Shown: positions 1 to 9,441, numbered from the stretch's first letter. The stretch is DNA of 64,000 nucleotides from Nitrospira japonica (GCF_900169565.1 NZ_LT828648.1:2578501-2642500), one strand, 5' to 3'. Notes: generated from the sequence alone by a model not told the origin. Program-made: numbers and translations.

Positions 1-682
1 CCTTGACGACCACCTCGGGAAGTTTCACGGGCTTCGATTGTGTTCCGCTTGTCGGCGAATCGGAGATATCCCCGTCAGCTTGGGCATAGACCGCTCCGGC
101 CGTCCCTGCCGCAGCCGCGCCTACAGCCAGTCCGGTTCCAAGGCCGCTCTGGTTGCTCTGGCGTTCCAACGTGACGATATTGGCTTCCGTGATGCGATAG
201 ACCAATCCGGTATCGACTAACAGCAGACGCAAGGCATCTTCTGCGGTGCGCCGGCCGGACACGCCGGCCGTGCGCACGTGCTCGACATCTTCCGTTGCAT
301 AGGCAAATTGCAGGTCGGCTTGTTCTCCGAAGCGATGCAGGGCAGAGGTCAGCGGCTGTGGCGGGATGTCAAAGTCGAATTCCTTCGGTGTATCGGCGGG
401 GGATTGCGCGACGAGATTCTGCTGGCCTGTTGCGCGAGACCTCTTGGACGGTGGGTCTGATTGTCTCCACCAGTCTTCACGGCCAGGGGTATGGGGATCT
501 CGGTCCTTTCGATCGGGCATACCCAATCGCTTCCTGTTGAACTCCTCCTCATTGTTTGGTTCTTTTGCAACCGCAGTCTCAGGCGCGCACAGACCGAAGT
601 GGACCATGGCCGTCGTGGCCATGATCCAAGCCAGGCCTGGTTGCCAGATCCGTGTGCTCGCTTGCTTGCGCCGAATCCTCAT
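1..682 (-). CDS. TonB-dependent receptor with STN domain, C-terminus outside window
   Basis: This is the N-terminal 227 codons of an outer-membrane receptor whose plug and barrel lie beyond the left edge. The start at 682 follows a good ribosome site (AAGGAGAAG). A signal peptide comes first, then a charged linker, then an STN (secretin/TonB N-terminal) domain beginning FDIPPQPL and containing GRRTAEDALRLLL. A TonB-box-like PEVVVK closes the visible part. In FecA-type transducers the STN domain contacts FecR across the periplasm. The protein closely resembles the receptor at 11382-14102. It lies downstream of fecR (855-1856) and sigma (1987-2484) genes, so it should be the regulated receptor of that cassette. 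The ligand cannot be read from what is present; iron-siderophore is the family default. Confidence 0.85.
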   Translation of the reverse strand, partial: MRIRRKQASTRIWQPGLAWIMATTAMVHFGLCAPETAVAKEPNNEEEFNRKRLGMPDRKDRDPHTPGREDWWRQSDPPSKRSRATGQQNLVAQSPADTPKEFDFDIPPQPLTSALHRFGEQADLQFAYATEDVEHVRTAGVSGRRTAEDALRLLLVDTGLVYRITEANIVTLERQSNQSGLGTGLAVGAAAAGTAGAVYAQADGDISDSPTSGTQSKPVKLPEVVVK

Positions 683-787
683 CGACTTCTCCTTGTGTTC
701 CGGAGATGGGTGAACGGCGCGTTGAGCGCTCACGAATGTCATCACACCATTGGGGAATCGCTGTCATTGTTCAGGCTTCACTACTAT

Positions 788-809
788 GACGAGTGAAACA
801 AAGAACCGC
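788..809 (-). promoter_or_regulatory. Candidate ECF-sigma promoter of the partial TonB receptor
   Basis: Read on the minus strand this is a G-rich triplet, a T/C-rich 15-base spacer and CACTCGTCATAG, about 105 bases before the receptor start at 682. It is the weakest match of four sites sharing GGG-N15-CGTC; here the upstream triplet is GCG. The CGTC core suits many ECF -10 elements. That the cassette's own sigma factor reads it is inferred from the repeated placement. Confidence 0.4.
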
Positions 810-854
810 GTGGTCCGCGTCACGAATTTGCCGAAGCATGGCAGCAGGTGGAAT

Positions 855-1856
855 CTACAGAATAAAGACGAAGTAGCCGGCGACATGCACAACCTGGAGT
901 CCTTGGAGCTTCGCGAGCGCACTGATCGCGTCGTCCACTTTCTGAATCTTGAATCGTCCGCTCACGGGCTTCGTACGGGAGCGATCGGCCAGAACGACAA
1001 TGCGGCCGGGCCGATAGCGATCGAGTTCAGCCATCGCCTGTGCGAACGGTTGTCCCTCGATCGCGATAATGCCCTGTGACCAGGCCTTGGCCGATCCTCC
1101 GTCGGCTGGTCGAGCGTCCTGAGGCGTTTCTCCGGGACGATAGACCGTGTGTTGATCTTTGCGGACGATGACCTGTTGCCCGGTTTGCACGTCAGTACCG
1201 GCAAACACACCGACCGTCCCTTCCACCACCGTAATGCGAGTCTGCTGCGGGTCTGCGCGTACGACGAACGCCGTCCCGACGGCCTGCGTGACCCCATCCT
1301 GGGCCGCGACCCGAAAGGGTCTCTGTGGATTGGACACGACTTCGAACAGCGCTTCGCCTCGCAAGAGATCGACGCGTCGCTCGTGGTCCGTATATGACAC
1401 GGCGATGGCAGTGTCGCTGTTGAGGTGCGCCAAGCCTCCATCCGGCAAAGTCACGACCTGCACGTGACCGACACCGGTGTGATGGTCGGCGAGAAGAAAC
1501 GCTCGAATATCCTGATACAGCACGATGAACGCCAGGCAGGCCGCAGCAAGCCCTCCGACGAGGGCATATCGGCGGCCATGCCGGCGCAGCCTGGCCGGTG
1601 GCTCGGGAGTTCGGCGATCTTCCTCCAGTAGCGCTGCACTCACATGTTGGAGCTGATCCAGCTGCTGCCAGACCGTCCGCTCGCGATCGAACGCGCGCTG
1701 GTGAGAAGGTTGTTCGGCAAGCCAGGCCTTCAGAAGCCGGAGTTCTTCCGCCGTAATCCGGCCGGAGACGAGACGCACGATCCACTCTTGGGCGATGTCC
1801 GACACTCCTGATGCGTGCGTGTCGCCGGTATTGTCCTGATCGATCTGGTCAGCCAT
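855..1856 (-). CDS. FecR-family anti-sigma factor / transmembrane sensor
   Basis: A 333-residue inner-membrane protein that should receive the signal from the receptor STN domain and control the ECF sigma factor encoded upstream. The order is typical of the family. A cytoplasmic N-terminal domain (DUF4880-like, with EWIVRL and the WLAEQPSHQRAF motif) spans residues 20-65. One membrane segment lies near residues 98-115. The periplasmic FecR domain includes VVTLPDGGLAHLNSDTAI. A C-terminal STN-like module lies at about 260-333 (VSGRFKIQKVDDAISAL). No clear ribosome site precedes the ATG. The gap to the sigma gene is 130 bases and contains its own candidate ECF promoter, so fecR may be transcribed separately. 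It resembles the 14255-15256 copy more than the 7612-8664 one. Confidence 0.9.
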   Translation of the reverse strand: MADQIDQDNTGDTHASGVSDIAQEWIVRLVSGRITAEELRLLKAWLAEQPSHQRAFDRERTVWQQLDQLQHVSAALLEEDRRTPEPPARLRRHGRRYALVGGLAAACLAFIVLYQDIRAFLLADHHTGVGHVQVVTLPDGGLAHLNSDTAIAVSYTDHERRVDLLRGEALFEVVSNPQRPFRVAAQDGVTQAVGTAFVVRADPQQTRITVVEGTVGVFAGTDVQTGQQVIVRKDQHTVYRPGETPQDARPADGGSAKAWSQGIIAIEGQPFAQAMAELDRYRPGRIVVLADRSRTKPVSGRFKIQKVDDAISALAKLQGLQVVHVAGYFVFIL

Positions 1857-1939
1857 GGTGCGTCGGAACCGGGATTAGTATTGGGATGCCGATTGGAGAT
1901 CGTGCCTCTGACAGGAACAACACAGCCTTATATTTAGAA

Positions 1940-1961
1940 GACGAGTGGGAGGTGAAAGCCC
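1940..1961 (-). promoter_or_regulatory. Candidate ECF-sigma promoter before fecR
   Basis: The minus strand reads GGG, then 15 bases, then CGTCTTCT, about 80 bases before the FecR start at 1856. The same GGG-N15-CGTC arrangement, with CACTCGTCTTCT around the core, occurs at 15342-15363 before the other fecR. The identical placement in two diverged cassettes supports function. The sigma factor that reads it is inferred. Confidence 0.5.
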
Positions 1962-1986
1962 GTGCAGGGAATTGTGAAGCCCGGTC

Positions 1987-2484
1987 TCAGAGATTTCGGA
2001 CTTTGGATAATTGCCTGAGCGCGGTCCGAATGTGGTGTTCCACCGTGGAGGGCGACAGGTTCAGCTCGTTCGCGATCTCGGGGTAGGACTTGCCCTCGAA
2101 CCGATTGAGGTGGAAGATTTTTCGACTCAAGAGCGGAAGCTGTGCCAGGACCCGCTCCGACCGGGCCAATTCTTCCCGGGCGATCGATATGCGTTCCGGG
2201 TCCCGGCCGTCCGTGTCCCCCCATAACAATTCGTTGGTCTCAGCCAGAATGTGTGCGCGATTCTGCTCGACCCGCAAATAGTCCGTGGCGAGATTGGCGG
2301 CCATGCGGAACAGATAGGCCTTTTGGTTCTGGATGTGGGCGGTTTCGCCCTGAGCGGAGATTTTCAGAAAGAGATCATGCGTCATATCCCGGGCAGTGAA
2401 GACGCACTTGATCCGGCGGAGAAGAAAGCGAAAGAGGTCTTCTTCGTGTTCCAGAAAGACCTGCGACAGCTGTGTCTGCGACAT
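1987..2484 (-). CDS. ECF RNA polymerase sigma factor, FecI-like
   Basis: A 165-residue sigma factor of the extracytoplasmic-function class. Region 2 (about residues 10-85) has the FecI-type pattern ARDMTHDLFLKI and KAYLFRMAANLATDYLR. Region 4 (about 110-160) carries the helix-turn-helix SYPEIANELNLSPSTVEHHI. The start codon follows GAGGAACAGG. It heads a cassette with fecR (855-1856) and a TonB receptor (1-682), so it probably drives transcription of the receptor when the receptor is occupied. A housekeeping-type promoter lies at 2560-2588. Its closest relative here is the protein at 15387-15884; the one at 8765-9277 is more distant. Confidence 0.92.
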   Translation of the reverse strand: MSQTQLSQVFLEHEEDLFRFLLRRIKCVFTARDMTHDLFLKISAQGETAHIQNQKAYLFRMAANLATDYLRVEQNRAHILAETNELLWGDTDGRDPERISIAREELARSERVLAQLPLLSRKIFHLNRFEGKSYPEIANELNLSPSTVEHHIRTALRQLSKVRNL

Positions 2485-2559
2485 GCCCTGTTCCTCTTCA
2501 GGACGGAATGATCAGGATTCTGAGCCGAGGCAACCGGAATCTTTGACGATTGGACGGGC

Positions 2560-2588
2560 TTATAACATTCACGGAAAATATGCGTCAA
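2560..2588 (-). promoter_or_regulatory. Sigma-70-type promoter of ECF sigma gene
   Basis: The minus strand shows TTGACG, a 17-base spacer and TTATAA, ending about 75 bases before the sigma start at 2484. Almost the same sequence, spacer included, is found at 15952-15980 before the third-cassette sigma gene. Spacing and hexamers are close to the sigma-70 ideal, so basal sigma expression by the housekeeping polymerase is likely. Confidence 0.65.
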
Positions 2589-2726
2589 TGTCTGGATTCC
2601 GGAAAATGAAATAATGAGCGCGGCTCATTTCGTGCAGAAGCTTCGAGGCAATTCCATGCCCTACGAGTGATGAACTGCAGAATATTCCCTGAGGATTGGC
2701 CAACTTGAGAGGTGCAGGGGCATTGA

Positions 2727-4490
2727 TCAGGCGGAATGATCGGATCGGGCGAACGCCTTCTCCAGCTCGGGTAGATGGGGCGCGTAGTGTTTCCAGCGGC
2801 CGACGGATTTCGTATAGATCGGCTGGCGGACCTGCCAGCGGCTGGGCGTCTGGACGGCGCGCTCCTGCTGATGGAAATTCAAACAGCGGTCGTCCCAAGG
2901 TGCACCGAGAAAGCTCATCAATCTCCGTGCTTGACCTTCGAGATCCGCCACGACGTCCTCGTATTGGACGTCGTGGATCGTGAGCGGCAGGGCTGTATGC
3001 CAGTGCGCCATCAGCCGCTCATATTGCGAACGGAAAAACGCCAGATCGGCGAAGTCCGTGGCGTAGCGTTGATCCGGGTTGAAGTTCTCCATCCAGATCG
3101 ACAGGGCATTGTCCTTGGCATCACGCCGGCAATGGATCACACGGGCATTGGGAAACAACAGCGCGGCAAAGGCCAAGTGGAAAAAGTTGAGGGGCTGCTT
3201 GTCGCTGATGCGGGGACAGTCCGGCGGGGCATTGCGGCGCAGCGCCCGCAGATATTCATGCGCCAGCAGCCGGCTGGTCATCTCATCTGTTAATTGATAA
3301 GCCGCCTGCCAGGGAGCGATGTCCTGGCCGGCCACGGACTGGCCGGCGAGTCTGGCCAAGTCGGGCAGCTCGCCGGCGCCATGCATCAACGGATGGGCGG
3401 CGAGAATCTGCTCGACCAAGGTCGTCCCGGAACGAGGCAGGCCGACGATGAACACCGGCTGATCCGTGCCGATGCCGAACGAGCGCCGTTCGGCGAAGAA
3501 GTCCGTCTGGTAGGTCTCGACGATTCCGTCCACGCGCGTTCGTAAAGCCTCTCGATGAAATCGACCGGCTGCTTGTTGCCGGCCGGCATTGGCCCGTGTG
3601 GCCGCACGGGCAGCATCGGAGAACCGGCCTCGGCGATCATAGAACTTGGCCAGACCGTAGCCGACCAACGCTTGGGCTTCCGGGGATCTCTGCGTGCCAT
3701 CGAGTGCGGTCTCTACTTGTGCGGCCCAGGCCAGTCCTTCATCTCCTTTGATCAAGGCCAGGTATTGGCCGAGCGCCACCGCATGGCCCGGCTGACGATG
3801 CAAGACGTTTCGATAGCAGCTGAGCGCCGCTTCTGCCTGACCCAGATCCTCCAGCGTCCGTGCCAGGTCGGACCAACTCGCCGCATCGTTCTGATCCAGC
3901 GAAAGTGTATGACGAAATAGCGCTTCAGCCCGTTCCGGCTCCCCACGTTGGAGCAACTCTTGTCCCAACCGGCTGTGGGCTCGCGCGAGATGAGGATCGT
4001 GCGCCACGGCCCGTTCATAACAGGCGATAGCATCCTCTAACTGCTCCGCCTCGACCAAGAGATTGCCCAGGGAGAGATAGGTTTCGGCGCGGGTCGGATC
4101 GATCAGGAGCGCCTGCTTCAGTGCATCGAGGGCCTGTTCGTGGTTCCCCGTTTGTTTGAGCGCGATTCCAAGATTGTGCCAACCGTCGGTGTACGTGGGG
4201 TCGACGGCGACGGCCTTTTGAAAGCACGCGATCGCTTCCGGCAGGTTTCGTAACAACACATGCACTCGTCCGAGATCGGACCAGGTGCGCGGATCGTCCG
4301 GCGTCAGTTCCGTCGCGCGTACAGCCAGATTGATGGCACGTTCTTGTCCGCCGAGCACCAAACAGAGCTGGGCAAGATACCGGTGAGCATCGGCATCGTT
4401 TGGCACAAGGCGCAAGTGTTCCTCGCAGAGTCCTTGGGCGGTGGATGGATCACCGACCTTGAGAGAGGCATTGAGGGACTCAAGTAGCAT
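2727..4490 (-). CDS. TPR-repeat sulfotransferase fusion protein
   Basis: A 587-residue two-part protein. Residues 1-250 are about six tetratricopeptide repeats (for example DPRTWSDLGRVHVLLRN and TDGWHNLGIALKQTGNHEQAL). The C-terminal half is a PAPS-dependent sulfotransferase (Sulfotransfer_3 type). The 5'-phosphosulfate loop VFIVGLPRSGTT lies at 346-357, and the 3'-phosphate motif ARVIHCRRDAKDNALSIW near 455. SDKQPLNFFHLAF sits between them. No signal peptide is visible, so it is probably cytoplasmic. The start follows GAAGGAATT. It begins 62 bases after the TonB receptor stop and should be co-transcribed with it. The acceptor is unknown; protein tyrosines, glycans or a small molecule are all possible. 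It is very similar to 9515-11326, especially in the sulfotransferase half. Confidence 0.88.
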   Translation of the reverse strand: MLLESLNASLKVGDPSTAQGLCEEHLRLVPNDADAHRYLAQLCLVLGGQERAINLAVRATELTPDDPRTWSDLGRVHVLLRNLPEAIACFQKAVAVDPTYTDGWHNLGIALKQTGNHEQALDALKQALLIDPTRAETYLSLGNLLVEAEQLEDAIACYERAVAHDPHLARAHSRLGQELLQRGEPERAEALFRHTLSLDQNDAASWSDLARTLEDLGQAEAALSCYRNVLHRQPGHAVALGQYLALIKGDEGLAWAAQVETALDGTQRSPEAQALVGYGLAKFYDRRGRFSDAARAATRANAGRQQAAGRFHREALRTRVDGIVETYQTDFFAERRSFGIGTDQPVFIVGLPRSGTTLVEQILAAHPLMHGAGELPDLARLAGQSVAGQDIAPWQAAYQLTDEMTSRLLAHEYLRALRRNAPPDCPRISDKQPLNFFHLAFAALLFPNARVIHCRRDAKDNALSIWMENFNPDQRYATDFADLAFFRSQYERLMAHWHTALPLTIHDVQYEDVVADLEGQARRLMSFLGAPWDDRCLNFHQQERAVQTPSRWQVRQPIYTKSVGRWKHYAPHLPELEKAFARSDHSA

Positions 4491-4552
4491 TCGTCAATTC
4501 CTTCGGCTCAATCACGTTGAACCCATTCACCCGACTCCAGCGAAACCTTCCT

Positions 4553-7327
4553 CTAGAAATACACGCGCACGGTCCCGAAGGCGCTGATCGGCGCGCCGAA
4601 GGAGTTGGCCCAATTGATCGTGCCAGGATTTTCAATATATTTGGCGTTCAACAAATTGCGGAGATTAAAGGAGACGTCCCATTTCTTGCTGCCACGATAG
4701 AACAGCACGCCGTCGACCCGCTCGTACGGATTGACGAGGATGCGGTTGGGCAGCTGCGTATCATAGTCGCCCACGAAGTAGACGCCGCCGCCGAAGCCGA
4801 ATCCTCGGAGCGGTCCCGATTGAAGCTCATAGGTGCCGAAGACGCGACCGACATACTGGGGTGCCGCGGAACGTTGGCCAACCAATGCCGGATCGTTGTC
4901 CTCGGTGATTTTCGCATTGATGTACGCGAAGTTGGCGTTTAGGTTCAGCCCCGGAATCGGCTGTCCATTGACGTCGAACTCCGCGCCTTGGTTGCGCTGT
5001 TGGCCGATGGCTATCACGAACCGATTATTGTTGGGATCTGGGTTGGCGACATTGTTGAGATAGGTGCGAAACAGTGCGGTCGTGAAGCGAAGGCGGTCGT
5101 TGAGCAGATTCAACTTGGCGCCGACTTCATAGCTCAGGCCCCTCGTAGGCTCTATGACGCTGCCGTCGCTTGTGACGCCCAATTGCGGTTCAAAGGATTG
5201 CTGGATGCCACCGTAGACATTGGCCCCGGTCGCGACCTTGAATGTCGCGCCGAATCGGCCCGTCCAGGCGGATTTCATTGCGTCTTGCTGCTCCAGGGTG
5301 AATTTATTGGTGAATTGCTGATCCGCGCGGTCATGCCGACCTGCGACGACGAGAGTCAACCGTTCAATAGGACGAATGATTGCTTGCGCAAAGATGCCGA
5401 GCTGCTTGAGTTTCTGCTTGGTATTATTGTTTTGCAAATTTGCAGCTTCGGTGTACACCGAGTCGGCTGCCGTCTGTACGAGGTTCTGCGGATTGAAGAC
5501 GTTGTCGAGGACCGGTGCCGCATTGCTGGGCAGGTAGATATATCCAACGGAATAGTTCTGAGTCATGTCCCGGTAGTCCACGCCAGCCAGGATTTCATGT
5601 TTCTGCCCACCGAGTTCAAACTCCTTGCTCAGATTGAGCTCTCCTGCGTAGGTGTCGAACCGATTCTGTTGCAATGCAGAATTGAAGTATGAATCGCCAT
5701 TGAGGGGAATGCCGCCTGGCGTGTAACTGTAGATCGTCTTTTGTGAGAGGTATGAATTGGAATATTTACCCTTGACCGACAGTTTGATGTCATGAATGAA
5801 TTTGTGATCGTAGTGCACTTCCCCGTTGTATCCCGTGTACTGGGTTCGAGCTCCGTTGGGGGCGCCGCCGCCAAAATTGCGCGTGCGCGGGATGTTGAGC
5901 ATGGTTCCATCGTTCAAGAGCGGATAGCCGGGATAGATTGCGCCATCGAAGTTCTGATACATGCCGACGATGAGCAGTTTTCCTGCGCCTTTGAACAAAT
6001 CGAACTCCACGGAGGGGGCGACGGTGTATTGCCTGACCGGGGAGTTGTCGACGAAGTTTCCGCCGTCTTCGACCGCGAAGACGAGGCGGCCCCGAACGTC
6101 TTCATGGCCCGGCATCACACCGTTGGCGTCGACCATTCCCCTGAGAAATCCATAGGAGCCGGCTTGGAATTCGGTCGTGGAAAAATTCTGCCGCTGCGGC
6201 GTCTTCGTAATGCGATTGATGAGGCCACCGGGGCTGGATGCGCCACCGACGATCGAAGTAGGCCCTTTGACGATTTCGTACCGTTCAACCACGCCAAAAT
6301 CCGGAGCCCATACACCGTCGACGGGAAGTCCATTACTTCGCATCGCATTGAAGCTGCCGTTGCGATTGTTCGACTGAAACCCTCGAATGTCGAAGGTTTC
6401 CCCTCGTCCATAGTTCGTGCTTCGGGTGACTCCGCTAACGCCTTCGAAGGCGTCCATCTGTGTACGGGAAAAGGTATCCCGGATGACATCCCGCGTGACG
6501 ATGCCGATCGAGGTGGGGTTCTCGTCGATCGACATGGGGGTCCGCGTGACCGCTGACGAATAGTCCGCCTTGTAGCCGTCGACCGCTTCCTCCCAAGATT
6601 TGGGCCGTTCCATCGTTTCCTTAATGACCACTTCCGGAACTTTGACCGGTTTCGCCTGATCGCCCGATGCAGCTTGAGCGGGAGTGGCCATCGCCGGCAT
6701 GCCTGAGAGCTGTAAGGTGACGGTTCCCGAGGCGGCAAAAACCGCCGCCAGCCCAGTCCCGGCAAGCAAACCAGTTAAGCCTTCCTCCGGTGTGAAATCC
6801 CCTTGCAGACCTTCGGTCTGGCGGCCGGCAACGAGATCGGAGGGATACAGCGATTCAATGCCGGTTTGCTTGGAAAAGGTGATGAGCGCGGGCTCCAAAT
6901 CTCCGGCGGGAATGTCAAACCGTTGCTTCGATCCGCCTTCCGATCCCTCATTCGCGGCCAATCGAATGGGAGGAACAGGATTCCGGTAAAGATCCGTCTT
7001 CCAGTTCTGCCGCCCACGCGTTCGTTGGTCAGATCCCGATCCAAAGGGATTCCGAGGGTCGGCATCTCGTTCAGGTTCGCGCGGGACCGGCTTCCAATCG
7101 TCTGCAAGGGCCTCTTGCGGAAGAGCCGGGTGATAAATGCTCAATACCAGCGCGGAAAGACTTGCCAGGAATCTCAGGACAAATCGCCTCAGGGGCACTG
7201 ACTCCGTTGTCTGAAACGGTGCCAGTCCAGGTTTGGATGGCGACAGATACAACGCATTCTGCACCCGAGCTGCAGCCGCCCGATTTGCCGACGTGACGTG
7301 GTAAGGGACGCGCACCTTGTAAGCCAT
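4553..7327 (-). CDS. TonB-dependent receptor/transducer with STN domain
   Basis: About 924 residues from the chosen ATG, which follows AAAGGAAA at a rather long spacing. A start at 7387 adds 20 residues and cannot be excluded. An unusually long leader precedes the hydrophobic signal segment. It is followed by an STN domain (FDIPAGDLEPALITFSKQTG), a TonB box (KVPEVVIK), the plug (about 280-400, with PTSIGIVTRDVIRD and the GASSPGGLINRITK motif) and a 22-strand-type barrel ending in VRVYF. The plug and barrel suggest the FhuA/FpvA hydroxamate-type siderophore group. The STN domain shows that it signals as well as transports. It lies between its fecR (7612-8664) and the TPR-sulfotransferase gene at 2727-4490, and has diverged from the other two receptors. 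Confidence 0.9.
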   Translation of the reverse strand: MAYKVRVPYHVTSANRAAAARVQNALYLSPSKPGLAPFQTTESVPLRRFVLRFLASLSALVLSIYHPALPQEALADDWKPVPREPERDADPRNPFGSGSDQRTRGRQNWKTDLYRNPVPPIRLAANEGSEGGSKQRFDIPAGDLEPALITFSKQTGIESLYPSDLVAGRQTEGLQGDFTPEEGLTGLLAGTGLAAVFAASGTVTLQLSGMPAMATPAQAASGDQAKPVKVPEVVIKETMERPKSWEEAVDGYKADYSSAVTRTPMSIDENPTSIGIVTRDVIRDTFSRTQMDAFEGVSGVTRSTNYGRGETFDIRGFQSNNRNGSFNAMRSNGLPVDGVWAPDFGVVERYEIVKGPTSIVGGASSPGGLINRITKTPQRQNFSTTEFQAGSYGFLRGMVDANGVMPGHEDVRGRLVFAVEDGGNFVDNSPVRQYTVAPSVEFDLFKGAGKLLIVGMYQNFDGAIYPGYPLLNDGTMLNIPRTRNFGGGAPNGARTQYTGYNGEVHYDHKFIHDIKLSVKGKYSNSYLSQKTIYSYTPGGIPLNGDSYFNSALQQNRFDTYAGELNLSKEFELGGQKHEILAGVDYRDMTQNYSVGYIYLPSNAAPVLDNVFNPQNLVQTAADSVYTEAANLQNNNTKQKLKQLGIFAQAIIRPIERLTLVVAGRHDRADQQFTNKFTLEQQDAMKSAWTGRFGATFKVATGANVYGGIQQSFEPQLGVTSDGSVIEPTRGLSYEVGAKLNLLNDRLRFTTALFRTYLNNVANPDPNNNRFVIAIGQQRNQGAEFDVNGQPIPGLNLNANFAYINAKITEDNDPALVGQRSAAPQYVGRVFGTYELQSGPLRGFGFGGGVYFVGDYDTQLPNRILVNPYERVDGVLFYRGSKKWDVSFNLRNLLNAKYIENPGTINWANSFGAPISAFGTVRVYF

Positions 7328-7611
7328 CGGAGCCCCGTTTCCTTTATTGCCGGTGTGGAGAAATATTGAGCTTGAGGTGGCTCTCATTGGTCATGCCGCC
7401 CCATCTGACGGTAGGACGACGGCGGAAGACGATACCCTCACGTCGTGATGAAAGTTTTTGGTGGGCTCTGGCGGCGCTGGTGTCGATCCAGGCGTTTGGA
7501 CGGGGACAGACCGCACGCGACAGCCTGCCGAGGTCATGCGGTGGGCAGGCAGACGGGGGAAGGGAGTCAGTTCCCCGAACAGTCGGTAATCGGAAGGACA
7601 ACAGTCCTTGG

Positions 7612-8664
7612 TTAACGATGAGACAACACTGAAGGGTTCGATGAAACCGGGGCCGGCTCGATCACGATGAGGGTGCCATGAACCCGGTGTGCGCGCACCG
7701 GAAGGCTGTCCTGGAGGGTCTGGATGAAACGGTCTAAATCTCTGATGTGAAAGACACCGCTCACGGGAATCGATGCCAGTGCCGGATGGAGCAATCGAAT
7801 TTCTTCCGACCGATAGCGGGCGACTTCCGCCAAGACCCGTTCGAGGGCTTGCGATCGGAAGATCAACGTGCCTTCTCTCCAGCTGCCGAGACTGTCACGG
7901 TCGAAGGCACTCGCATGGGCAATGCTGCCGTCAGTGCCGTACGAAGTCTGTTGACCGGCCTGCAAGATGACGGGGGCAGCTGCCGATGATGACTCTCCGG
8001 TCGGTCGGATGCCCACTTCCACGGAACCTTCCCAGACAGAGACATTCACGGCATCTGCTGCCTTATTCACCAAAAACTGGGTGCCGATATCGCGGATCGA
8101 GCCATTGCCCGCCTGCACGGTAAACGGCCGTCGTTCATGTTCCACGGTGAACCAGGCCTCGCCACGATCCAATGTGATGATCCGCTCGCTGCGGGAGATC
8201 TGCACCGTCAGCTGTGTGTCCGTATTCAACAGCACGGTAGAACCGTCTGCCAACCGCACTTGTTGCTGCGCGCCTTTCGCCGTCTCATACCGGATGGTGT
8301 CGGGAAGTCCCGTCCACCACCAGGTGGTGAGGAGTACGAGGCTCAAGGCTGCGCCCACGGCGGCCGTTTGACGGACCGACCACCAGGACCATGTGGATGT
8401 CGTCCCGGGAGCGGAATCGTGGCGCTTCCAAAGATCTTCCGCCTTGGCGATTTCCGCCTCGAGGAGAGGTTGCGTATCGTCCAAGGTCGTCCACATCCGT
8501 GAAATTTGCTCAAATTCCCGCCGATGGTCCTGCCTGATGGCCAGCCATGCATCGAAAGCGCGGCGGTCGTCGTCTGTTGCGAGACCGGAGTGGAGTCGCA
8601 CGAACCAGTGGACGGCGTGCTCCCGTACGGAGTCTGGTGGTGGTGTGGGCGGCTGTTCGGTCAT
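7612..8664 (-). CDS. FecR-family anti-sigma factor / transmembrane sensor (middle cassette)
   Basis: About 350 residues from the internal ATG. A GTG at 8730 would add 22 residues and leave only 34 bases to the sigma gene. I prefer 8664 because the two other FecR proteins start at a similar distance before the DUF4880-like segment (EHAVHWFVRLHSG). A Trp-rich membrane segment follows (AAVGAALSLVLLTTWWW), then the FecR domain (VRLADGSTVLLNTDTQL and LDRGEAWFTVEH) and a C-terminal STN-like module (IPVSGVFHIRDLDRFIQTL). The role should match its paralogues: holding or activating the sigma factor 8765-9277 in response to the receptor 4553-7327. It lacks the strong CGTCTTCT element seen before the other two fecR genes. 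Confidence 0.87.
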   Translation of the reverse strand: MTEQPPTPPPDSVREHAVHWFVRLHSGLATDDDRRAFDAWLAIRQDHRREFEQISRMWTTLDDTQPLLEAEIAKAEDLWKRHDSAPGTTSTWSWWSVRQTAAVGAALSLVLLTTWWWTGLPDTIRYETAKGAQQQVRLADGSTVLLNTDTQLTVQISRSERIITLDRGEAWFTVEHERRPFTVQAGNGSIRDIGTQFLVNKAADAVNVSVWEGSVEVGIRPTGESSSAAAPVILQAGQQTSYGTDGSIAHASAFDRDSLGSWREGTLIFRSQALERVLAEVARYRSEEIRLLHPALASIPVSGVFHIRDLDRFIQTLQDSLPVRAHRVHGTLIVIEPAPVSSNPSVLSHR

Positions 8665-8764
8665 GCGCGACAGGTGATCATAGCTCTCTGGGGATGAGAC
8701 GAACAAGGCATCCTCCACCCGCAGGTACACCGCGGTCTTTCAAGGAAAGAGTGCTGATGGAGGG

Positions 8765-9277
8765 CTAGGAGAGGTCCTTAAAGCGTTCCCGACAGAAGGC
8801 CGTGGCCTTAAGTACATGCTTCTCCACCATGCTGATGGAGATTCCGAGACGCGAGGCAATCTCGGCCTGGGAATAGTCTTTAAATTTATGGAGGAGAAAG
8901 ACTTGCCGGCATCGCGTGGGGAGTTCCATGACGGCCTCGTACAACAAACGGACTTGCTCCTTGGCTTCGGTGTGCGCTTCCTGCTCGGCCGGCACAATGA
9001 GGGCGGCCTCGATGCTCTCTTCGTCCAAGGGTTCTTCCACGTGACGCTGCTGCCGGCGGAAGAGATCAACCGTCAGATTGAGCGCCGTCCGGTAGAGAAA
9101 CGCCCTTGGCTTGTTGATGGGAAGTGATGGTTCATGAGTCAGGACGCGAAGAAACGTTTCCTGCGCGACATCCATGGCCTGATCGCGGGAACGCAATCTC
9201 ACCGTCAGATAGCGGACGAGTTCGTCGTAATACTCGCGAAAAAGAGCAAACCGTTCCGCTGCGAGCTGGTTGTCCAT
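8765..9277 (-). CDS. ECF RNA polymerase sigma factor, FecI-like (middle cassette)
   Basis: A 170-residue ECF sigma factor. Region 2 contains DQAMDVAQETFLRVL and KPRAFLYRTALNLTVDLFRR. Region 4 contains YSQAEIASRLGISISMVEKHV. It differs clearly from the sigma factors at 1987-2484 and 15387-15884, with little similarity outside the core motifs, so it probably has a different promoter specificity or an older origin. It leads the middle cassette of fecR and TonB receptor. The start site has only a weak ribosome site. I could not find the TTGACG-N17-TATAA promoter that precedes its two paralogues. Confidence 0.92.
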   Translation of the reverse strand: MDNQLAAERFALFREYYDELVRYLTVRLRSRDQAMDVAQETFLRVLTHEPSLPINKPRAFLYRTALNLTVDLFRRQQRHVEEPLDEESIEAALIVPAEQEAHTEAKEQVRLLYEAVMELPTRCRQVFLLHKFKDYSQAEIASRLGISISMVEKHVLKATAFCRERFKDLS

Positions 9278-9421
9278 GACTCGATTCCCAAAAGAGGCGA
9301 TGCGGCCGACTAAACTAGCAGGATTACCGTCAGGAGGGAATGTTTACTTTCTGGATTCTTGAGGAGACACTTGGCTGGCAGCCACCCATCGATCCAGACT
9401 CTACGAGAAGGGGTCGCCTGG

Positions 9422-9441
9422 ATTCCGCTTCCGCGGGGAAT
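9422..9441. repeat. Intergenic palindrome, REP-like or terminator hairpin
   Basis: An inverted repeat, ATTCCGC, four-base loop, GCGGGGAAT, lies in the non-coding gap between the TPR-sulfotransferase stop (9515) and the sigma start (9277). The motif GGATTCCGCTTCCGCGGGGAAT resembles the small GGATTCCCGC...GCGGGAAT palindromes scattered in many bacterial genomes. No T-run follows it on the minus strand, so a repeat element seems as likely as a terminator. Confidence 0.4.

Noticed and set aside
5792-6556. Plus-strand frame of 254 codons inside the middle TonB receptor
   Set aside because: It runs antisense to a clear receptor gene, has no ribosome site and no family resemblance.
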